A stretch of DNA of 64,000 nucleotides from Dioscorea cayenensis subsp. rotundata (lineage: Eukaryota > Streptophyta > Magnoliopsida > Dioscoreales > Dioscoreaceae): NCBI RefSeq assembly GCF_009730915.1, contig NC_052488.1:21632305-21696304 (forward strand), read 5' to 3'. Of this stretch, positions 13,917 through 27,607 are shown piece after piece; within the stretch, counting starts at the first letter, position 1, and the number at the start of each line of letters is the position of its first letter. The position numbers and the translations under genes are program-made. The notes under the pieces were generated by a model. The model saw only the letters and a list, made by a program, of their open reading frames with translations, was not told the DNA's origin and did no database searches.

Positions 13917-14348
13917 TACAGGTGACACTTGTGACAAACAAACTATTAATCGTTTGCCTTGGTAGCACAACCAAGAAAATATGAAATTGAGAGCTTAGGT
14001 GGGATCGATGTTGGTCAACGAATTTTTGGATCACTTGCAAGAGATGTCAATGCTTTCCTTTTTAATCATAGAGCTGGAGTCCTTGAGCTTTATTTTCTTA
14101 ACTGAGAGATTGCAAATACTTAGAGAAAAATCATATGATTAATTTTAAATATAATCGGAACAATTCAATGGGAGTAAATAGAATTAAAATTGCGGTTTTT
14201 CCGTCATAATCACGTAATATAAGTAGTGGCATGGACTAGGAGGTGTTAGGCATTCTTAAGCAAAATCTCAAAGTCGTTCTTCTAGGAGGCCCATAAATCA
14301 CCAAAGGAAATTTTATAATGGGTTAGGCTGAGTATGTGACTGGATATT

Positions 14349-16176
14349 TGTGGGCCCCACACTTTTTTTTTTTTTTTAAAATTTATTTCATTTAATTGTT
14401 TTGCATGTAAGACTGTTAGAAAAGAAATTTTCTTTTTTTTTATTAATTTTTTTTTTTAATTTTTATATCTTATTAGGTTTTCAAACCCTAGCCGCCATCC
14501 TTTGTTTTTTCCGATATAGTCTCTCGTTTGAACCAAAAAAGAGAGAGAGATCTTGCCTCTTTCCTTTTCTTTTTTTCTTTTTGGTGTGTGGTGCCGGCGG
14601 CGAGGACGGAGATAGACCTCTTCGTCAAGGTTATGTGGTTATCGTTGGGAGGTAAGCGTGCTCTTCCTAGATCTAGGGTTAAGTGGTGTAATTTATCTCC
14701 TAGATCTTGTTGTGGTATGTCAATGTTTATTTAGAGATTAAGTGGTGAAATTCTTTTTATCTCCTAGATCTTGTCGTGGCATTACTACATATTCTTGTTT
14801 AGGGTTCTGATATATGTTTAGTGGTTTGATTATTGTAGGATAAAACCGGCTATTACACAGTGGTTTTTCTACATTGATTTGAATTCTTCTTGTTGCCTTC
14901 ATTCATGCACAAATTCTTTATGTTTTAAAAAAACATTATTATTATTATTTTTGGGGAAAAATCAGAATTTTTTTCAAATTTTGTTTTTCATTTGAATGTG
15001 GATTTACAATTAGTGTGCTGACGTCACTAAGCACACACACATAATATATATATATATATTGATAGGTTATAATGGCTTCATGATCTGTGTAGAGTTGTCC
15101 AAATCTTTATATATTAATAATATATATATATATTCTTTTTATTATAATGAAGCATAGTTTTGTAATTTTTGTAATTATTATTTTATTAGTTATTAGAGTT
15201 CAGATGCTCATGAATTTTAATGATGATAATGTCATTAATTTTGTTTTTTTTTCTAATTATTAGAAACTATTCATGTATGGTATTGGGTTGTTGGATGTTT
15301 AAGTGTTATGATAGTTAGTGTGGGAATTTGATCTACTGTATATCCTTGTGTATTTTTAGTATGTTTAGCATCTTAATACCTTTGGGATATGCTCTCAATT
15401 ATAGGGTATTTTGTGGAAGCCTAATTTCGTGGCGCTTATAGTTTTGATGTTAGCTAGTCAGGTAAGTAAACCACCTATATATATATATATATATATTAAC
15501 TTTGGCTATTTATTTATTGTTTTGTTAAGTGTGTTATTGTTGATATAATTGGTTTAATTTTTTTGTAAGAAAAACGGGATCACCGGTATTTTTGTGGACA
15601 ATGATTTTTGGACTCAACATATTTTTGTTATAGAAATTGTAGTCCCCAATTAATCGTGCGATAACCCCTCGTCACGGGGTTAAACATTGGCGAGTGTCGA
15701 CACGCATCTTCGACATGAAACTATAGTTTCGCACCGCTCCGTCGGTGAAGAATAACGACTCGATATTCTTGCTCGGGTCACCGAGGGTAAACCCTATGAG
15801 TTCGAAATCCGACTCGGGTCACCGAGTTTAAATAAATGAGTTATGATATTTTTGTTTTTAGCGATTAGTTGTTTGGGGGACATATATGCTTGTTATTTTT
15901 GGTAAAAGTAAATCATATGATTTATTTTTCGATTTCTAAATTTCACTTTGTTATTTATTCCGCTTTGTTACATTTTGTATGTTTTTTGAAATTATTGAAT
16001 ATTTTTGTGATCCCGATATTTTTAGTGGTTGCTTATTGGGCTCTCAAGCTCATAATCCTGTTGTTAATTATTTTTTCAGGTTTTGAGGCCTTGTATGTCT
16101 ACTTGGTTTCGGCTTTGTAGGTGTGCGGCCGTTTGTCAGCGCACTGGGCCTGATGAGCCGGGTTCGGGGCGTGACA
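14349..16176 (-). mobile_element. Apparent solo LTR, 1.83 kb, with 5-bp target duplication
   Basis: The segment starts TGTGGGCCCC and ends GGGGCGTGACA, and is flanked on both sides by ATATT (14344-14348 and 16177-16181). Read on the minus strand it begins TGTCACGCCCCGAACC, a beginning familiar from long LTRs of plant Gypsy-type retrotransposons. No gag or pol coding sequence lies inside and no second copy is adjacent, so a solo LTR left by recombination is the simplest reading. Orientation and superfamily are inferred; the TG...CA ends and the target duplication are seen directly. Plus-strand open frames inside (14401-14734, 15869-16120) are not supported as genes. Confidence 0.7.
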
Positions 16177-16181
16177 ATATT

Positions 16182-17566
16182 CATTATACTTTTATCCATT
16201 AATCTCCTACTCCAGTTGATGCTTACGAGCTCTGCTACTTGTCTTCAGAATATACAACACATTCAGTTTATTGGAGTTTAAAAGCTAATTTTTTCTCATT
16301 TCTTTACCCTTATTTCTAGTGGATTATTTTATTATTGCTTATTTCTAGTGGATTATTTTATTATTGATTAGTTAATTAAGAACTTATTATTTTGGTTTTA
16401 TAAAGTGGACAATTCATGAACCCTCAATCGTGTATTTGAAAAAGTTGACTCTCAACCTTTTACTTTGAAAAAAAATGAATTATCGGCTTTCTAGCGGTTA
16501 GGACTTATCATTAATTTTTTTTATTATTATCTTGAGAGTAGTATCTAAGATATTTTATACACCGAAAAAATTTAAGAACCAAGACTCTTTTTTCTTCTCT
16601 TCCAACCTCACAACCTTTAAGAACATGAACCATGGGGAGAATTTTTCAAAAAATTTATTTGACTAGAACTTGATATGTATATACAAATAAAGTGGATAAA
16701 ATATAAACTTATAATAAACTAAAAATACAAAAAAATTAAGGTATCATGAGAAGGAGAGATAAAAACAAAACAGAAAACAACCGAAAAAAAAAATCTATTG
16801 AGAAAAAAGAGAATGATAAAAAGTAATTAAAGAGATTGATAACACCATTCGAACTAGGCCTCATGGCTGAAAAGAAGCGCTTGATATATATTATACTTTG
16901 TTTTTGTATGATTAATTTTTTTTAAAAAAATTGGATAAATCAGGTGCTTATACACCATTAAATAAAACTTATATTGCTTCAATAATAATTAAAAAAAAAG
17001 CATTTTATAGCATGTTGTGTCATAGATGTAGAGTGACAAAGCAGAGCAACAGTATGATTGATTTTGAGTTTAAAGGTTGTTTCTTCCATGAATCATGAGT
17101 ATTGTTGAGAAATTTACGTACTGATTCCAAGTCTTGCATATATTATTCATTGACATGCTTGAAGTCATTTACTCGTGTTTTTTTTTATCCTAGTCTTGCA
17201 TATATATTCTTGGTTGAGTAACTGGCCTGGACAGCCAATGCTGACAACACTTTTGAGACGTTTGTCTGTTAATGTCCTTTTCCATCCATCTTCTTGTGTC
17301 CTTCCATTAACTTTCACATGTCTTGTGGATTTATGTGTGACTTTTTTTTAAAATACTAAAAAAAAACATGGATAAACCATTGCCACTAAAGAGTTTTATC
17401 CAATTTTTTTTTAAAAAAATTGTTCAATTGTTTTTTTTTTTAATAATTATGGGAGAAGACCATTGACTTGGGCTTGTTATCTACTAATCTGACGGCCGTG
17501 TGGAACGCATATATATCATTGCAAAAGAACACACAGTTTTCTTTGGTGACAAACCTTCAGCTCATC
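16182..17566. other. Spacer and 5' flank of NLR1
   Basis: AT-rich, with many homopolymer T runs. There is a tandem-like duplication of TTATTTCTAGTGGATTATTT near 16310-16360. No gene recognised. The last few hundred bases must include the NLR1 promoter, but no single TATA element stands out. Confidence 0.5.
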
Positions 17567-20500
17567 ATGGTTTCTGTTAACTTAGCAGGCATGACAGGAG
17601 CCATTCTTGCACCATTATTACCTCATGCTCTGGACAAATTAATCAGCTGTTTGGTGGAGTATCTTTCCAGGGACGAGGCATCATCCTCTAGTGAAGTAGA
17701 TAAACATCAACAACTGCAGAATGAGCAGGAAGCCTTGGAAGATGCCAATATCAAGCTCAAGATTATGCAAGATGAAGTCAGGAAGTTGCATAAACGAGAT
17801 AAAAAAAATATGAGGCTTATCCATATCAACAACAAACTCAGAGATGTGGGTTATGAGATTCAAGACTTGGAAGGTGATTTGGAGTACATGGAGCTGCAAC
17901 GAAAGGTTGAGGAGATCAACCTGCAGGATGAAGCTGATGACAAGAGACAATCTAAAAAACCAAAACGCTTGTTTTGGTTTTCTTGGATAACAGGACAATC
18001 AAGCAACAAAAGACGTCGGCTTTCTTCATCTGTGTCCACAGGTTTGTTGTCTTTTATATTTGTCTTAATTAATTTATCCAGTATATTTTTCATGTTCCTC
18101 TCAATCTGTATATATATTTGCATGCTAGATGGATAAATTAATCAAGGCAGATTTAATTTATGGAAATTATACTTTGGAATTTAATTATATTGCAGATGAT
18201 ATAGTGAATAGGATGAGGACTATTGTAAAACAAATTAATTGCATTGACTCAGAGATGACTACTGAAATTAAGGTGGATCAGTTGTTTCAACAAATTGTCC
18301 TGAATGGTGTTTATGATCCTTGGGGACAACATCAAGTGAAAAAAAACCATGGACGTGAGACGACATCATCAATAAAGGAAAGGAAGATATATGGTCGAGA
18401 CTCGGAAATTGAAAGGTTGACAGAGTTGCTGACAAAACCAACTAAGCTCATTGGCAATATTTCTGTTGTATCAATTAGTGGGATGGGTGGTATTGGCAAA
18501 ACTGCTCTGGCAGAATTTGTCTTTAACAGCCAAGAAATTAAAGATCATTTTGACAAAAGAGTATGGATATGTGTTACAGACAACTATGACAGATTCAGAA
18601 TCATCAAAGAAATCATAGATTTACTTTCTATGGATGATGACATTAAATTTCCACATGATACTACCAGTTTGGATCTTCTTGAGACAAAACTTAAAAGAAG
18701 TCTAACAGGGAAAAAGTTTCTGCTGGTGCTAGATGATGTTTGGTCTGCTGAATGGCAACAACTCCTTGACTCTCTTCGATCTTCACAGGTTAAGATTGTT
18801 AAAATCTTGGTGACTTGTAGAAATCCTAAAGCATTAGGAAGTCAAGACAGAAATTATGGCATTTCTTTGGAAGGTTTATATGATGCAGAATGCTGGTCAT
18901 TTTTTTTTAATTGTGTCTTCGCAGATGAGAATTCTGATAACTACCCGAAAAGACTACTTAGCATCGGATGGCAGATAATGAAAAAGCTGAATGGGTCACC
19001 ATTAGCAGTGAAAACAGTGGGAAGAATTTTAGGATGCAGTTTGACTGAAAAGCATTGGAAGGATCTATTAGAGAGTGATTTGTGGAAATTAGAAAATGAT
19101 GAAAATGATATTATGTCTGTGCTTGCATTAAGTTATTATCATCTACCTCAGCATCTTCAGTTGTGCATTGCCTTTTGTTCGGTGTTTCCCAAAAATTTTA
19201 GTTTTGACAAGTTAAGTGCTATTGACATGTGGATAGCTCATGGTTATGTACATGAAAATGGAAGCAGTTCAAAGACAATGAGAGATATCGGAAGAGAGTA
19301 TTATGCTGAACTAGTAGCAATGGGTTTCTTTAGCAATAATGTATCTTTCAAAATGCATAATTTAATTCATGATTTGGTCCATTCAATTTCTCATGGGGAA
19401 ATTTATATTTATGAGGGTCGAAAAGATGAAAAAATCTCAAAAAATGTCCGCCATTTATGTGCACGAAGTTTGTTTGATCTTGGATTGGTGTACAAAACTA
19501 ATAACTTGCGCACACTTGTGTTATACAGAGCTGGTGACGTGTGTGCTTTTCTCAACCATGGAGCGTTCAAAAGAATCAGAGTGTTGGTCATCTTAGATAC
19601 TAATATGGAAGAACTCCCCGAAACTATTGTGAATCTAAGATACTTGCAATATCTAGATTTGGAGAAAACCAATATCAAATCAATACCAGAATCAATATGT
19701 GTGCTTTATCAGTTGAGAGTGTTGAAATTGCCACCTCTGTATACCCACCCAAGTCTATTTCATAGCCTCATAGAATTTCGAGAGTGGAACTTATTTAAAG
19801 CTGATAATGCAATTTACTCCTCGCGGGGCTGGCCAATATTTTCTGTGAAAAGGGGAGGAAATAACATGATCTCACAATTGAGGAATATGAACGAACTAAG
19901 GGGATCAATTATGATTAATGGCTTGGAGAACATTGACACTGCAGAAGAAGGGATGAAAGCCAAATTGAAGGAAAAATGTCACATTGATGTATTAACTTTA
20001 AGTTGGAAATATACAGCGGATGGTTGCAAGCATGATGTCCAAGAAGAAGTACTTGAAGGTTTTCAACCTCATCCTAACTTAAATTGTCTATTCATTGAAG
20101 GGTACATGGGTTCCAAATCGCCAAGCTGGCTTATGATATTACAGAAGCTACAAACACTATACTTATTTGAATGTAGAAACTGGGCACGTCTACCTGCAGC
20201 ACTTGGGTTGTTACCCTCCCTTGTAGCACTGGGGTTATCAGGCATTAATAACATAACAATTGAGGGTGATGATACTGTGACTCAAATGTTTACTTCACTG
20301 GAATTCCTTGAATTGAAGAAAGCAACAGTTTCTTTCGAGGGCATGTTGTTGTCATCATCATCATCTTTAACAACAGCAAGTTGCCGCAAGTTATTTCCTC
20401 GTCTTCAGAGTCTGATAGTGGAGAAATGCAACGGAGTGAATGGATTACCCTGGAAAATGCTTTCTTCATTAAAAGCTCTCAAAATAAATGCTAGTCGTGG

Positions 20501-21614
20501 GCTCCAAGGTCAAGTGCCAGGATGCCTCCAAAACCTAAATTCTCTTACTTCATTGAAAATAAAAGGGTTAAAGATTGAAAACACGAACATGAGGGCACAA
20601 CAGCAGCAGCTGGGGGGACTCGTACCAAATTTACGAAAGCTTAACATAGAATGTTGTGAAAATGTGGGATTTCTACTTGATGTATTGCTTAGTATTCCTT
20701 CACTAAAGAAATTGACTATTTCCAAATGTGGTGGTCCAGTAAGTCTTTCTTCACTTTCACACTTGTCTTTCCTTACATACATTTCATTACAAGAGGTGGA
20801 GATAACAGTGGATGACGTCACTCTAGTGTTTCCGTCTCTTCAAACTTTGAGATTGAAAGAAGCATCAATGATTTTCCAGAACATGCCATCATCGTCGTCG
20901 TTGTCGGAAACAACACAAAATCTAAACCACTTTCCCATGCTTACCGACCTCACAATTGCGTGTCGTGAAGTGAATGGGTTACATTGGCCCTTGTTTTCAA
21001 CACTAAAGAGCCTAAAGAACATAAATAGTCCTGAACTGGATGACCACTTGTTGCCAGGATGTCTCAATGCCTCCTCTGTTCTTACTTCTTTGCAACTGAC
21101 TGGGGCAAAGATTAAAACCTTTCATGCAGAGTTGATGGCGACACCGAATGCACTTCGGTATTTATGTCTTGAAGATTGTAATGAGCTGATATCAGTGGAG
21201 GGTCTACATGCCCTTCCCTCCCTGATATTTTTACGGATCATTAATTGCCACCAATTCAGAACCCTATTTATGGAGCAGATCACAGAACAGGGTGTCTTTC
21301 TTCCAAAACTCTCTGACATATATATTGAGTCTTGTGAAAATCTGGAATCTCTGCCGGCTTGGGTGCCTCGTCTTCCTTTGCTCATATCATTGAGTATTAC
21401 CAAGTGTCCCAAGTTCCATTCATTGCCGGAGGGCGGCCTCCCTTCCTCACTTCAAAGATTGACGATAAGAGAATGTGACCCCAGCTTAATGAAACAGTGC
21501 CAACAAGAGGGCTCTCCTGATTGGTTAATGATTGAGCACATCCCTGTACAAACTTATAAATGGAATGAAATTTATTTGGTATGGATCCTTCTCTTCTTCT
21601 CATTTGATTATTGA
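17567..21614 (+). CDS. NLR1: CC-NB-ARC-LRR immune receptor
   Basis: Two coding exons, 17567-18041 and 18196-21614, joined by a phase-1 GT-AG intron that is conserved in the two neighbouring NLR genes. The product is about 1297 residues. The N-terminus is a coiled-coil (Rx-N type) with an EDVID-like EIQDLEGDLEY. NB-ARC motifs follow in order: P-loop GMGGIGKT (about 254-261), RNBS-A HFDKRVWICV, kinase-2 LLVLDDVW (about 334), RNBS-B, GSPLA (about 424), CSVFPKNF, and MHN in place of MHD (about 545). Leucine-rich repeats fill the rest. The family recognises pathogen effectors and triggers cell death. The start was set at 17567 (MVSVNLAGM) because the longer frame from 17468 has no domain content. 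The final residues after PVQTYKWNEIYL look like read-through into an intron (a GT follows), so the true 3' end may be spliced. No inactivating lesion seen. Confidence 0.88.
20290..21120 (+). repeat. Duplicated LRR block within NLR1
   Basis: The block beginning TSLEFLELKKATVSFEGM (about 20292) and running through the NGLPWKMLSSLKAL and PGCLQNL parts is repeated about 540 bp later. The second copy begins PSLQTLRLKEASMIFQNM (about 20832) and runs through NGLHWPLFSTLKSL and PGCLNAS. NLR2 and NLR3 carry this block once and stop just after it, so NLR1 appears to have gained repeats by internal duplication. Confidence 0.7.
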
Positions 21615-24600
21615 TCACATTATTATTTTCACTTTCATATGACCAGTCAAAATTTTATCTTAAGCAAATAATCATCTTCTCATATCTTATATGGTTTTGA
21701 TCTCATTTTTTGTCAACCCATGTCATATACCGCCTTTTTAGGATATTTTCACCTTAGATTACATGGAATTGTATCTTATGCATATCTTTATTTCTAAATT
21801 AGTGCGCAAGCACCACAATCCACTTGGTAAATAATCCACAAAAAATTGTGAAAAAACAACTAAGTAATGAAAATCCAGACCTTTTTTTCTTCTTTTTTTT
21901 ACAACCATCCTTACGAAAGACATGAATGAATTGCTTATGTATTCCTTTAGTCAGACATTAGGGTTCTTGTTTTATTTATTTATAGAGTATAGTTAATATT
22001 TATTTTTCATTATGTTATGCTTTCGCTTTATGTAAATAATCAGGAGGGTGTCCTGTTATAATATATGTGAGTTGTTTATCCATTTTTCTAAAAACTAAAT
22101 GATGGATGTCTATGTTAGTTATTTGCCATTTAGCATTTAAACTCTTTAGCTCTTGCAATTTCTTATTTTTTAAACCTTTTCATGCAGTGAGCATTTTTGG
22201 ATTAAATTCTGGCCAGTGATTATAGGCTGCAAGCCTACAAAGAGACCTCTCACAATTTGTCTATGGCAGTGAGTTGTTTTTGTTCGTTAATGAAAACTAA
22301 AGTGTGAACATGGTTGCCATTATTATCGGTAATGCCATATTTTATGAGTATTTGATGCTATTATTTAATTTATGCCCTTTTCATTGATGGTGGTTCATCA
22401 AGTGCGTTCTTTACTGTTCTAGAGTTTTCTTTGGGCACACATTGTAGCATATTCCTCAATTACTTTTTTGTTTTGTGGTTGCAGCTAAATTACATGCCCT
22501 TCTAGGCGCTCACCAGGGGGAGTAATTGCAGAGGAGTTGATCATTTTAACGTTATGATAGGAAAACAATCTGTCCTTTTTGTCAACTTTTGCTCAGTGGA
22601 ATTCAACAACTCAAAAGCATAACTCTCTTACACTCATGGTTTCAAAGTTACTTTCCACCCCACAAGAAGGAGGTAAATTTGTGCATGATTATGAAACATT
22701 TTGCCAGTGTGATTTTCTATACTTCATATTCGCACTTCTGTTGTCTGTTCATACTACATTTTTTTTGGTGTTATTATATATTTTAATTTCACTTAATGTT
22801 CATCAGTATTTACTGGTCATATTACTTGCTAGTTAGTGTCCTCAGCCTCACTGTCTCACAATTCCTTATTCTTTTAGCCTTTTAATGCATTTCTCTTTCT
22901 CAATGAATTCCAGCTAGTGATCACAGCTGTGAAGGACCCTCTAGGAATTTATCTATAATTTGTAACCATAATATATTTTTTTTTCTCTAGAAAAACCATA
23001 AATTTGTTTTGGCTCAAAAAAATTAATGAAGACATGATTTCGGTAATCATCAAGAACATGATCTTGTTTGGCTAACACCCTCCTGGCTGTTGTAGGTTCA
23101 TCAAGTTTGTGTTTTACTGGCATGGATCCTTTTCTATTTGTTAAAAAAATTATCTTCAGAAAAGGAACACATATATGAGGAAGCCTTGAATTTTGACTAG
23201 TGATTTTTTATCTGGTACTTCTCCTTCGAGTTATTTACTGTTTATAATTTATAATCTTTCATTTTATTACTTCGGAAAATGAGTTTGGATTAACTCCCAT
23301 ACCCCATGAATAAATTTTGTCACTGTTTCAAAGCATTTTTCAATTATGAAGCAGATGGATGAATAGTTTTCTCTTTTTGTAAAAATTGCAAATACATCTA
23401 TTACATAACTTCTTTGAACTAATGCAGACTTCATTTTGAAATAACCTGGTCAATGGAAGTGAGGACAAGCAAAGTCAAAGTTTTCTCCAACAAATGCTCA
23501 ATACTTGCGTCTCTTTAACATGCTGCTTGGGCTTGAATTTATAGCATCAATTATATGACTGACACTCTTGAAAGATTGGAGGCAAATGTGATTGCATCAC
23601 CACCACTCATCTGAAGCATTCAAGATTTCATTAAACAAACTGTGAAGAGAAATGTGGATGAAGCTTTTTTTTTTCCTTTTTGGTTGGAGAGCTAATAACT
23701 GTTGTGTTATTAATATCGATTTACTCTTTCTCGATTTCAATGTTGCTGCAAAAGCAAAATGTTATATGTTTTTGTTCCGACACATTTTTTTAATTAATAA
23801 AAATAGATAAATCACAAATTTATTGAGACTTGTCACTATAACAAAGGATCCTAGTTGTTGTATTAACCTCTGCTTTGCAGATGGATTCATAAACATATAT
23901 AACATGGTCTTTAGAAAATTGGCAGAAGCTGGGAAGCACTTGTTATTGTTTAATTATGAATTTGTGGTGCAGGAGAGAACCTGGATTGACCTCTAAGTGT
24001 GACCTTTTCATGTTGCCTGAATGGAAAATTTTAATAGATGCTTAATTAATCATCTCGTTCTTTTAAAGAAAAGCATCTCAGTATTATTTGATCAGCCTTT
24101 TTTGACAGATGTTTATCTAAATTACAAAGGAAAGGTTAAAGTGGGAGAAATAAAAAAAAGAAAAACTGGGTGGAAAAATCAATAATTAATCCAAGACAAG
24201 GTGTTCCATAAAACAATTTGCATCAGTTTATACTGAATTCAGTCAGATTCATTCAATTTTCTATATAAAGTTACTGACTAATGTGCCCAGTTCTCATTTT
24301 GTCTGAATGAAACAAAGCAATAAATCATACAGCCTCATAGTCTTGGCACCAAAAACATGGAGAAATTGGAGAGAAATCTTTCACCATGTGTAGTCATCAC
24401 CAATCACAAATATAAAAAAGCAGCCTTCCTCTTGAGATTAAAGAATAATTAGCTGCAAAATAGAGTGACACTGAAGGGCAATTAAGCATAATCATTCCTG
24501 ACAACTCTGAACATAATGAACTTTTGATATGAAATCACATAGCAGGTCCACGGTAGTAGCATCAACAACAGAAAACAACATGTCCAATGGAAGCATACTA

Positions 24601-24948
24601 AGTAAACATACACAAGTTAAAAAATGATAACATGAAAATAACAGAACAAACGATGATAGATATAACCCAAGAGGTTAACCAGAATCCAGTCATCAATGTG
24701 AAGCTCCAACAAATCCGATGAAGTATCAAGACCTGATAAACAAATGTAATTATCAAAAAGCATTCCAGAAAAAATCACAATCATAACCTATGTATGGATG
24801 CAGCAATCAATCCTAGAGCATGAGAAAACCATACATACACTTGGCGAAAGAAGATTAAAGTGCTGATTAGTTGAAACTGGAAAATAAGAAGGTAAACCAA
24901 TTAATCTAATGAAAAATAGAAGAGGTTTGATAGCATCCACATACCGAA
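21615..24948. other. Spacer between the tail-to-tail NLR1 and NLR2, with an internal duplication
   Basis: No coding gene recognised. Related passages occur about 0.7 kb apart. GGATTAAATTCTGGCCAGTG near 22200 matches AATGAATTCCAGCTAGTGATC near 22900, and GGTTCATCAAGTGCG near 22391 matches GGTTCATCAAGTTTG near 23096. They may be duplicated 3' UTR exons or introns of NLR1-like genes. The remainder is AT-rich. Confidence 0.45.
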
Positions 24949-27566
24949 TCATCTTTTTGAGTCTGTTGTTATATCCAAATATCTAAGAGAGGTGAGGCCA
25001 GAGATGCATGGCAGTTGTCCATTGAGTCTAGGACTAGAAATTATTCGGAGCCGCTTCAGTGATGAAAGCATGGACCACGGAAATCCATTCAGACTACTGC
25101 ATTTTGAAATACGGAGATAACGAAGCCGAGGAAAAAAACTGCGGTCTTGCATTGTTGCTTCGGACAATGACATTCCCTCAAATGACACTGAAACTCTCTC
25201 CAATTCCAGCTTCTCTAAGGATGGAAACACCACCTGTATGTTGTCACTGCCCTCAATTAAAACATGGTCCATGCCACTCAAATACAGATACTTGAGGAAC
25301 AGGAGTTGTCCAATTTGTGGTAGCCTTGATAAGTTTTCACAAGAACACAACTTAATCTCATGTAGATTCTGTAATTCAAGTGTTGAAAGCCAACTTGGAG
25401 ATTGGAAGCCATTGTATCCATCAATGTAGAGATACTTCAGAGAGTGATGAGGTTGGAGAGCTTCAAGTACTTGCAATGCAACTTCAGAATCACAACCTGA
25501 ACCAGAATTCGACCAAACCAAGAGCAAACACTCAACTTGATCTCTTTCTTTCAATTTAGCAATATTGCTCACATCTTCAATTTTCTTGATGTTCTCAAGG
25601 GATCTGATGGTAACGATTCCTCTTAGTTCCCTCATGTCATTCAGTTGGTGCATCCATTGGCCAACATCTTCATTCACAGGACATTTTAGGTCATAATGCA
25701 TGATGAAATCAGGCACAATTCCATGGTTTACTCTGGAAAATGGAAGACCAGTGTGGTTGCTAGAAGAGTGGAGAAATATATCCGTGTCTGGTAATCTCAA
25801 TACTTTCAGGTGGTGAAGTTCAGGAAATGATTCAGGCCATGACTTGATGCTTGTTTGGCGTAAATCAAGGTAGCGCAAGTGCTTCAGTTGGTGAACAACA
25901 TTTGGAAATTCTTGGACATCATAATCAACTATAATCAATACACGGATGTTTTTCACTGCTTCAAGCACAAGTACATCTAATTCTGATTTATATAACACAA
26001 GTGTACGCAAGATTTTAATCTCATATACACCGCTAAGTTCGAGCTGGCCTCGCACACACAAGTGGTGAACATTCTTGGGAATTTTTTTTCGTGATTGACC
26101 TTCATATATATAACATTCATTTGAAGAAACAAAATGTGCCAGATCATGCAATTGATTATGGATGATGTAGGATGGCAAACAGGGATGAGGTGTGAAGATA
26201 GACATAGCCAATAGTTCATTAAAGCATTCACATCCCACCTCCTCAGCTGTCTTTGAAGTATTCTCAGCTCGAGGCAAATAACCATGTGCTAACCACATGT
26301 AGACTAATTCAGTCACATCAAACTGATAACCCTTAGGGAAAACTGAACAGAAAACAAAGCATAATTGAAGATGAGAGGAAAGAAGACTGAACCAAACCGT
26401 TAGTGCTGGCATAATGCCATCTGGATAATAAAATTTTGAATCCCTCAGATTTCTGTCCCAGACATTTTTCCAGTGCTTCTCACTCCGGTCTTGTCTTAAT
26501 ATTTTTCCTACCATATTTGCTGCTAAAGGTGATCCTTTCAATGTCATTGCAATCTCCCTGCCCATCGTCTGCAGTTCATCGGAGTACTTTTGAGGATGAT
26601 CATCATCATTCATAAGGATCCACCAACAGTCATCTTCCTTGAGACCTTTAAGAATTGTTTCATATCTCTTGCCCATTCCCTTCAATAACTTTTGATCCCT
26701 GGCTATAACAATGATTTTAACACAATCAATCTCAGTAGATTCTAGAAATAACAAGAGTTCCATCCATTCACTTGAACAAACATCATCGAGCACCAAAAGG
26801 AACTTCTTTGATGCTAAATTCACTTCAAGCATTCGCTCCAATAATTCCAAATTTGCGTAATGTGAAAATCTGGAACCTCTGTATGTGGAAAATGACTCTA
26901 GAATCTCTCTTGTGATCCTCAGCCTATCAAAATTTTCAGAGACACAGATCCATGCTTTTTCATGGAAGTGATTAGCGACATCTTGACTGTTGAATACACA
27001 CTGAACTAGGGTAGTCTTGCCAACTTCACCTGTTCCAATCACTGGGTAAACTGAAATCTGTCCACTGATACTCAACTGCCTCAACATCTTTGTTAATTTC
27101 TCTATCTCCCTGTCTCGGCCATAGATTTTTCCAGCATTTGTTGACACTGTCATCACAGGTTTATTGGGGGTCATATGTTGCTGCTTTCCAACTTCACTAT
27201 CTTTCTTCATCATCTTTGGTTGTCTAACCCTACGATTCAGACAACCTTGGATGAGGTGTTGTGCAATGTTTCTTATTTGATCAATCAAACTGGAATCTGC
27301 ATAATAAATTTGAATGAACTATAACTAAACTAGGGCAACGAAGAGCAATGAATTTATTTATCTGTTTTTTTTATTAAAAAAATTGCAATAAAAATGAATT
27401 TGGTAGAAAGACAAACCTTGGGGACGTTTTCTTCTTCTACCAGATGGACTTGGAACAGTTTCAAGTAACTCTGTGTACTCCAACTCATCTAACAAGTCTT
27501 GAATCTTATAGACAACATCGCTGACTTTGTGAGAGCTCGTTGGAACGTGTTGGGTGTTAAACAACA

Positions 27567-27607
<41 letters not shown>

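Noticed and set aside
14401-14734. Overlapping plus-strand ORFs with a plant-leader-like upstream sequence
   Set aside because: They lie inside the solo LTR, are rich in Phe/Leu from T-runs, and show no domain.
17468-17566. Upstream extension of NLR1 (33 extra residues)
   Set aside because: The added residues resemble no CC-domain sequence; the start at 17567 gives the usual NLR N-terminus.
21540-21614. NLR1 C-terminal residues after KWNEIYL as a genuine tail
   Set aside because: They are hydrophobic and unlike NLR ends, and a GT donor lies at the junction. Kept in the CDS coordinates only because no downstream exon could be proven.
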